Assembly (NCBI GenBank): GCA_003427395.1
Contig: BFEA01000061.1
Location: forward strand, 2,277,810 to 2,312,244
Length of the DNA stretch: 34,435 nucleotides
Direction: 5' to 3'
Source: Chara braunii
Lineage: Eukaryota > Streptophyta > Charophyceae > Charales > Characeae
The notes below the pieces were generated by a model that ran no database searches, was not told where the DNA came from, and saw nothing but the letters and a program-made list of their open reading frames with translations. Below, piece by piece: positions 30,070 to 34,435 of the stretch (positions within the stretch are counted from its first letter, which is position 1; each line of letters opens with the position of its first letter). Both the position numbers and the translations under genes were made by a program.

Positions 30070-30206
30070 TTTAAACCACCAGTACTTGGTCCAGCTATCG
30101 GCCGCGGAAAAAAATAGAGTAGAAACGTTTCTATTCGGATGCATTTGGGCGCTCCTGTAGTAGCCCGTACATTTCCTAAAATTGTGGCGCGTTACTGGTA
30201 GTTTAA
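30070..30206. mobile_element. TTAA-bounded foldback element 2
   Basis: The left end 30070-30089 repeats the arm of element 1 (TTTAAACCACCAGTACTTGG). The right end TACTGGTAGTTTAA at 30193-30206 matches it inverted over 14 bases with one mismatch, then diverges. TTAA again lies at both outer edges. The interior is unlike element 1. Confidence 0.6.
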
Positions 30207-30635
30207 GGAGCGGAGGAGGACAAGCAAGGTCTCTTCTTTTTCCAGTAAATACACGTAACACTGGACCATGGGTTCACAACTCGTTGCATGCAGGGCAGAT
30301 TTGGGGGCAGTCACTGTACTGCCCCACAAAGCCTTTTTTTTCTTTTTCTTCTTCGTTTTTTTTTTTTTTTGATGAGAACAACCCGAGTGGGTGCTAGGTG
30401 TGCTGAAAAGAGCATGCACCACAATTACTCCCCACATATGGTTAATAGGTGAAAGCTACTCCGAACAGGGTTTTATAGTGCTTTTCAGTTGTTGTTTTTC
30501 CGTTTTTTTTGCCTGTTTGTTTTTTTTATGTTTGTATTATGAGCCTGCATTGTTTGTTCGCAAGATTTTTGACGACATTGCTTGTGGTGGTGCGGCGAAA
30601 AACACCGAATTCTTGGTCTTCCATTAACCATCTCT
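30207..30635. other. Unassigned DNA
   Basis: T-rich tracts at 30336-30370 and 30490-30530. No gene. Confidence 0.55.
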
Positions 30636-30639
30636 CGTA

Positions 30640-30705
30640 CACCCGGGGAGGCTCCATCTAGTGGTGGGAAGCAGCACCTGCTGGAAATAGGGTCCAGCGT
30701 CCCAT
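30640..30705 (-). mobile_element. LINE V: 3' UTR end, minus strand
   Basis: Read on the minus strand, 30703-30660 gives GGGACGCTGGACCC, a changed loop, TTTCCAGCAGGTG and CCACCACTAGATGGAGCCT. It is the same 3' end as LINE VI (34384-34435) and LINE III (27136-27190). The hairpin stem (30680-30685 with 30693-30698) is intact while the loop differs. The poly(A) that should lie near 30600 is missing, and no coding is readable at 30710-31200 on the minus strand. Confidence 0.65.
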
Positions 30706-31214
30706 ATATTGTCCCATGGTACTACTTGCCCTATCGGACCCCCTTGTTCCATTTATGAGCATTCTGACCGGCATTTCACTCAGTACTTCACTCCAACATC
30801 CCTTTTTTTTTTTTTTGACCGTTCCATCCTTTCCTTCCCCTGCCCCTCAACACAATCCCCATCACTCATTGTCACAGTCATCACCTCCAGATTTTTCCCT
30901 AGGATGTTGCCAGGAAGAAGAAGAAGAAGAAGAAGAAGAAGTAGAAGAAAAGGGAGGGAAAAAAAAGAAGTATAAGAAGAAGAAGAAGAAGAAAACCCCT
31001 CTGGGGGTGGCATGCCCTCCTCTTTGCTGTGGTCCCCACCAATTCCACAATCTATAAGAACTGCCATCTGTCACAGCCAGGGGAGAGGGGGATCCCCTTG
31101 GCCCAAAGGTAGGGAGGGGGGGAGAGAGGCTTACAGAGGAAGGGTGGAATGGGGGGTGGGCTGGGACAGTACCAGAATGAATTAAGAAGGGGGTGCTGAG
31201 GGGGGGACAAAGAG
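30706..31214. other. Unassigned DNA with GAA repeats
   Basis: T14 near 30802-30815 and (GAA)n at 30916-30993. The remaining DNA is G-rich after 31080. Glu and Lys rich or Ser and Phe rich open frames are products of the repeats. Confidence 0.6.
30916..30993. repeat. (GAA)n microsatellite, interrupted
   Basis: Two GAA blocks (30916-30940 and 30968-30991) separated by an A and G rich stretch. Confidence 0.9.
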
Positions 31215-31286
31215 GTGTGTTATTGGCTTCTTAGCCCGTGATTTCCGTGCATGTTCCGGAAATGAGAAGTTGCCAAAGAAAAAAAG

Positions 31287-31317
<31 letters not shown>

Positions 31318-31440
31318 TAAAAAAAAAGTTGCCCTCCTATTGCCCCAAGGCACCCAGAAAAAAACATTACATCATCCTGACTCGTCTCTACCCCAAAGGA
31401 TGACTTAGAGTCTCATCCCACACTACTTAAGGAACAAGAA
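31215..31440. repeat. Dispersed unit, copy 1
   Basis: Shares with copy 2 the blocks GGCTTCTTAGCCC, ATGATTTCCGTGC or close variants, GAAATGA, AGTTGCCCTCCTATTG, CATTACATCATCCTGAC and TACCCCA. An A-rich tract at 31278-31328 splits it. Non-coding. Confidence 0.7.
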
Positions 31441-31904
31441 TCCGTAAAAGTAACGAAAAAGCTGGGCCCGCTCCGGGCGACCCGTGAAAGAAAACGGGGA
31501 CCCCACTCTACCGGCCCGGGCGGAGGTTTGACGTGGGTTTGACATGGGTAGCGGCGCGTTTTGTTGGGCGGGTATCATGAGGGACCGAAAATTGTCCGCT
31601 CCAAAAAGGCCAACTTTCGTACAGGTCCGCTGGTGCCTGCCGTGTCACACACCAAACGGACCATGGACAAACCTCCCCAACCAAACGGACACAAACAAAA
31701 ATAAAAATAAAAACTTCTCTTCCTTTTTCCCTCAATCTTTTTCGGCGTCGATCATTCCCTGCCCGCCACGACTTCAAACGTTTCTACTTGCCTTCTAAGC
31801 TGCCGCTGCCGCCCTGGTCTGCGGAATCATGTGGGATCCGGCAAAACACGACTTTTTACTTATGGTAAGTAGTGCGGGATGAGACCCTTAGTGTCGGTCG
31901 AGAC
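31441..31904. other. Unassigned DNA between dispersed units
   Basis: Includes a GC-rich part (31460-31560). The 84- and 89-codon open frames on either strand (31508-31798) resemble nothing known. GGTAAGTAGT at 31864 resembles a 5' splice site but has no supported exon. Confidence 0.45.
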
Positions 31905-32370
31905 GACAAGTGTGTTAATGGCTTCTTAGCCCATGATTTCCGTGCGCTTTCTGGAAATGAAAAGTTGCCCTCCTATTGGTGCAGACACCCTGATACATTA
32001 CATCATCCTGACATGTCTATACCCCAGGGGCCAATTCCCACTAGCAGCGTTGGGTTTCCTCAATCGGTGAATCAGGACGTGTTTGTGGGGATGAACGTTT
32101 GAGGAAACCCAATGCCATTTCTGCACACCTCCACAAACACGTCCAAATTCAGGCGTTGAGGAGACTAAACGCTGCTAGTGGGACTTGGCCCCAGAGAAAG
32201 TGTCAGTCCAGACAATGCGACACCGGGCCTGCTTTCCAGGGCGACGTCCCACCTACACACATTGAGTTGAGTTTGCTCAAGGGTGGAACACATTTTTGCA
32301 TAAAACAAAGAAAAAAAAAAAAGAAAACAAATGATAGCACCTTTGTTTGGGGGGCCAGAAACATTATATC
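31905..32370. repeat. Dispersed unit, copy 2, split by a MITE
   Basis: Repeats copy 1 from GTGTTAATGGCTTCTTAGCCC to CTATACCCCAG at 32027. It resumes after the 164-bp insertion at 32192 with blocks that match copy 3: GTCCAG, CCCACCTA, TTGAGTTGAGTTTG and ACACATTTTTGCAT. It ends near TTTGGGGGGCC at 32356. Confidence 0.7.
32028..32191. mobile_element. 164-bp MITE with long inverted repeats
   Basis: The left arm from 32028 begins GGGCCAATTCCCACTAGCAG. The right arm ends with the complement (CTGCTAGTGGGACTTGGCCC) at 32191. The outer 24 bases match at 23 positions, and similarity extends about 62 bases inwards. CAG lies directly outside each end (32025-32027 and 32192-32194) as a likely 3-bp target duplication. 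Copy 3 of the surrounding unit is an unoccupied relative of this site. Terminal GGGCC and a 3-bp duplication recall PIF/Harbinger MITEs, though those usually target TTA or TAA. Confidence 0.8.
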
Positions 32371-32404
32371 TCCTTTTCTCATTAAAGAAAAGAAGAAGAA
32401 AAAG

Positions 32405-32590
32405 AAAGAAAAACAACCATTACATCATCCTGACGCTTCTCTACCCCAAAGGAAGGAAGCGTCTGTCCAGCAAGGGGCCCACTTCCCACCTAAACACGTT
32501 GAGTTGAGTTTGCCCAAGGGTGAAACACATTTTTGCATATAAAGACTCGACAAATGATACCAACTTCGTTTGGGGGCCTTATAAGGGGGT
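32405..32590. repeat. Dispersed unit, copy 3 (unoccupied site)
   Basis: Runs from CCATTACATCATCCTGACG through CTCTACCCCAAAGGAAGG to TTGAGTTGAGTTTGCCCAAG and CGTTTGGGGGCC. It carries no MITE at the position corresponding to 32028, so it shows what the site looks like without the insertion. Confidence 0.7.
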
Positions 32591-32688
32591 GCTCACACTA
32601 GCACTATCATAAATGCATCTGACTGCATTTATGGCCCGACCTGTATGCATCTTGCCCAAATTCCATCTAGAAAAAAAAGTGTGGTCCA

Positions 32689-33000
32689 GTTGATGTAGCT
32701 CAGTGGTTAGAGCACCCGTTGGAAATGCGCATTGTGGTATGAGGTTGGGGGTTCAAAACTCCGCTGCCTTGTGCATGGACACGGACAGGGCATTAGAATG
32801 ACGCACGGCTGGACACACACCCCCTTGGGACCGTGCAGGTAAGTTATTACAGACACTGCCTGCGCACCACCCAAGGGGTAGTCCATGGTTGTTGTATGTG
32901 GGGACTGGCCGATGGTGGGTACCCTGATGTCCTTGGTCTACGGGGTTGTCATGAGACTGCTGGGTGGCTTGCATAATCCGGTTTACTCGAGCCCAGCAGA
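32689..33000 (+). repeat. tRNA-derived SINE-like sequence
   Basis: TAGCTCAGTGG at 32696 is a full RNA polymerase III A box, with a paired D-arm (GCTC and GAGC). GGTTCAAAACTCC at 32750 is a B box whose T-arm pairs at four of five positions including one G-T. The acceptor and anticodon stems do not pair well, so it is not a working tRNA gene. A unique body of about 240 bases follows, as in SINEs. No tail or target duplication was identified. Confidence 0.55.
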
Positions 33001-33026
33001 GCACAGCTACAAACTATTTCACAGTG

Positions 33027-33082
33027 TAGGTCAATAGGTTAGGTCACTTGGACAATTCACATAAGGTCTTGTGTTCGATACC
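33027..33082 (+). repeat. Second tRNA-like promoter pair
   Basis: TAGGTCAATAGG at 33027 is a fair A box, and TGTTCGATACC at 33072 a good B box, 45 bases apart. The cloverleaf is poor. It lies 331 bases after the first A box, so the two could form a composite SINE, although the bodies do not match. Confidence 0.35.
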
Positions 33083-33340
33083 AGATAACTTAGGGCTGGT
33101 CATCCTCTTAGTATGTGGTCAAAGGATTGAGGCTGGCATAGCAGTTCCTTAGTATGGGATGTCGGGAGTGTCAGGAGATACTGCACTTTACCGCAGGGCC
33201 GGAACGGGCTCCAGGGACATACGAGGGAACGGAGGATTGTCTGCTCTCAGATTACCATACAACACAGGGATAATACATTATCCAGGGTCAATACATACAG
33301 TCCATGGTTCACAATTGAGGGTGGCCTTGTGACGCCCTGG
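33083..33340. other. Unassigned DNA
   Basis: No gene. A perfect 8-bp stem with 3-base loop (GTGACGCC, CTG, GGCGTCAC) is at 33329-33347, next to the start of recognisable LINE VI sequence. Confidence 0.5.
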
Positions 33341-33349
33341 GCGTCACAG

Positions 33350-33609
33350 CCCCGGGTCAATCTGGCTTTGGAGATGGTGGGATAGGATCTGGAACCAAAT
33401 GGATACCTCTCACCCTTGGCCTTGGGATTGGAAAACCCTCCTATTGGAATCATGGCATCCGGACCAAGTGGACGACTTCACATTCAATATATTCTTAATA
33501 GGAAGGAGGGCGATCATATGGGCGATTTGGACAAGAAGATGTACTTATGAAATGGAAGGTGCGCGTTTGGACGGACCAGAATTCACTGAAAGCAGATTCA
33601 AACGGAATT
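33350..33609 (+). pseudogene. LINE VI: ORF2 C-terminal end
   Basis: An open frame reads LWRWWDRIWNQ, PWPWDWKTLLLESWHP, FNIFLIGRRAIIWAIWTRRC and TYEMEGARL, matching LINE III at 26460-26660 (RRWGYV, PWDWRVILLGYWEP, FLIGQKAILWVLWYKRC, VYEREDVKL). It keeps several Trp codons where LINE III has stops. It starts abruptly near 33340, consistent with 5' truncation. It ends with TAA at 33609. Confidence 0.75.
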
Positions 33610-33958
33610 AACTATCAAATGGGAACATGTTAAGGAAAGAATCCAGTTCCTATCAGTACATAACGAGATCTGGCTCCATATTAATCAATTTAACAGAAGT
33701 TGGCTGGGAGGTGACCAGGGTGGGAGGCTGGGGAAAGTAATTTGGGAAGGTGGACACACTAATGCTCAGGAACCAATTAAGAGGAATTAGCGGATTATCT
33801 TTAACGATTGGACTACTGTTGATCCCTCTATCCCTGTTAGACCCTTCTCTGAATTTCCTGATTTCTTCCCTCCCCCAAGTAATTGTCTTGTGCCTGCTGC
33901 TTGGTTTGGATAGACATCCCTAGAATTATAAGGAAGAGGTTATTAGCTACAGGCCATT
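33610..33958 (+). pseudogene. LINE VI: region after the C-terminal frame
   Basis: Frames change, but RIIFNDWTTVDPSIPV and FPDFFPPPSN at 33795-33895 match the end region of LINE III (26745-26840). A TAG just before RIIF replaces the Trp found in LINE III. A stop follows at 33912-33914. Confidence 0.6.
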
Positions 33959-33970
33959 CTACTTCTCATT

Positions 33971-34172
33971 CTTTTTTTTTTTTTTTTTTTGAAAATGAGG
34001 GCCCAGTGCCCAAGGCTCAAATTACAAATTGAATACAACGCGAACACACGCCTCTTCCCATCAGGGCTGGAAGAGCCTCAGCCACTGCTACTGCAGAGAC
34101 AGCTTCCCTAGACAACGTTAATAGAGCATGGGCACTGAGCATTGATTGCTTCCCCAGAAGGGAAGGATTACC
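33971..34172 (-). mobile_element. LINE VII: 5'-truncated tail nested in LINE VI
   Basis: On the minus strand, about 55 open codons (34172 to near 34010) end in TGA. A short 3' UTR (GCCTTGGGCACTGGGCCC) and A19 (T run at 33972-33990) follow. The insert is flanked by a perfect 12-bp duplication CTACTTCTCATT at 33959-33970 and 34173-34184. This is the normal signature of target-primed reverse transcription. The open stretch (REAVSAVAVAEALPAL, CSRCIQFVI) is presumably the C-terminus of another LINE ORF2; I cannot name its clade. Confidence 0.8.
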
Positions 34173-34184
34173 CTACTTCTCATT

Positions 34185-34435
34185 TTGCACCACGAGGACA
34201 GTAGATGGTGGGTAGGGCTGGGTTGCGGAGGGAGTCTCCACCGGTGCCCCCCGGTGGCCCCCCCCCACACCCGACCACACCTCAGGGTAGGCAGGGAGGT
34301 TATAATACGGACATGGGACGCTGGACCCGGTTTCCAGCACTGTGGTGTCAAATTCAATGGTGAAGAAGAGGAAGATGTATCTAAGGGACGCTGGACCCGG
34401 TTTCCAGCAGGTGAAGCTCCCCACCAATAGATGGA
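34185..34435 (+). mobile_element. LINE VI: 3' UTR with duplicated stem-loop
   Basis: GGGACGCTGGACCCGGTTTC occurs twice, starting at 34315 and 34385. Each forms a 6-bp stem GCTGGA/TCCAGC (34320-34325 with 34333-34338; 34390-34395 with 34403-34408) and a 7-base loop. The second is followed by AGGTGAAGCTCCCCACCAAT at 34409, matching LINE III. The window ends before a poly(A). Confidence 0.8.

Noticed and set aside
30750-31067. Lys and Glu rich (plus) or Ser and Leu rich (minus) frames
   Set aside because: They depend on the GAA microsatellite and T/A runs.
32689-32775. A functional tRNA gene
   Set aside because: Promoter boxes and the D-arm are good, but acceptor and anticodon stems do not pair and no clear T-run terminator follows. 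Treated as SINE-like.

Overview
The window looks like repeat-rich nuclear DNA from a streptophyte (a plant or charophyte-type alga). I see no intact host gene. The plant assignment rests on several decayed L1-type LINEs with plant-style parts: an ORF1 with a zinc knuckle, an APE-like endonuclease, a reverse transcriptase (RT), and a C-terminal zinc-binding module of the zf-RVT kind. It is supported by a primer-binding site complementary to initiator-Met tRNA and by long (GA)n and (CA)n microsatellites. The species cannot be named from this sequence. There is no operon structure, CRISPR array or bacterial gene organisation.

Layout. 1-1930: microsatellites and unassigned DNA. About 1957-4920: LINE I (RT plus C-terminal region, many frame breaks). 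4930-5550: pyrimidine-rich DNA and an LTR-retrotransposon primer-binding site. 5855-5970: 59-bp tandem repeat. 7960-8290: pyrimidine tract. 8471-9453: a 491-bp unit present twice in tandem. 10484-11050: 280-bp tandem repeat immediately upstream of LINE II (11322-14570: ORF1 and endonuclease, no RT). 15788-17011: a roughly 408-codon decayed reading frame that I do not recognise. 17703-19170: tRNA-like promoter boxes, a 120-bp tandem repeat, poly(A) and perfect hairpins. 19442-19616: foldback element. 20065-20200: 55-bp degenerate repeat. 21221-22506: hairpin-rich non-coding DNA. 22723-27287: LINE III (long ORF1, endonuclease remnant, no RT, C-terminal domain, structured 3' UTR, poly(A)). About 27740-29474: LINE IV (related to III, RT also missing, poly(A)). 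29660-30206: two TTAA-bounded foldback elements. About 30640-30705: minus-strand LINE 3' end (V). 31215-32590: a dispersed unit in three copies, one split by a 164-bp MITE. 32689-33090: tRNA-derived SINE-like DNA. About 33340-34435: LINE VI, interrupted by a minus-strand LINE tail with a 12-bp target-site duplication.

How it fits together. The window is a graveyard of retrotransposons and small inverted-repeat elements, with insertions nested in one another. Nearly every coding stretch is broken by stops, and many of these stops lie where a relative has Trp, as expected from C-to-T decay. The observations most worth following are a stem-loop conserved at four LINE 3' ends (27142, 30680 minus, 34320, 34390), an unrecognised ORF1 C-terminal domain shared by LINE III and IV, the absence of RT from three LINE copies that keep flanking parts, and the TTAA-bounded foldbacks.
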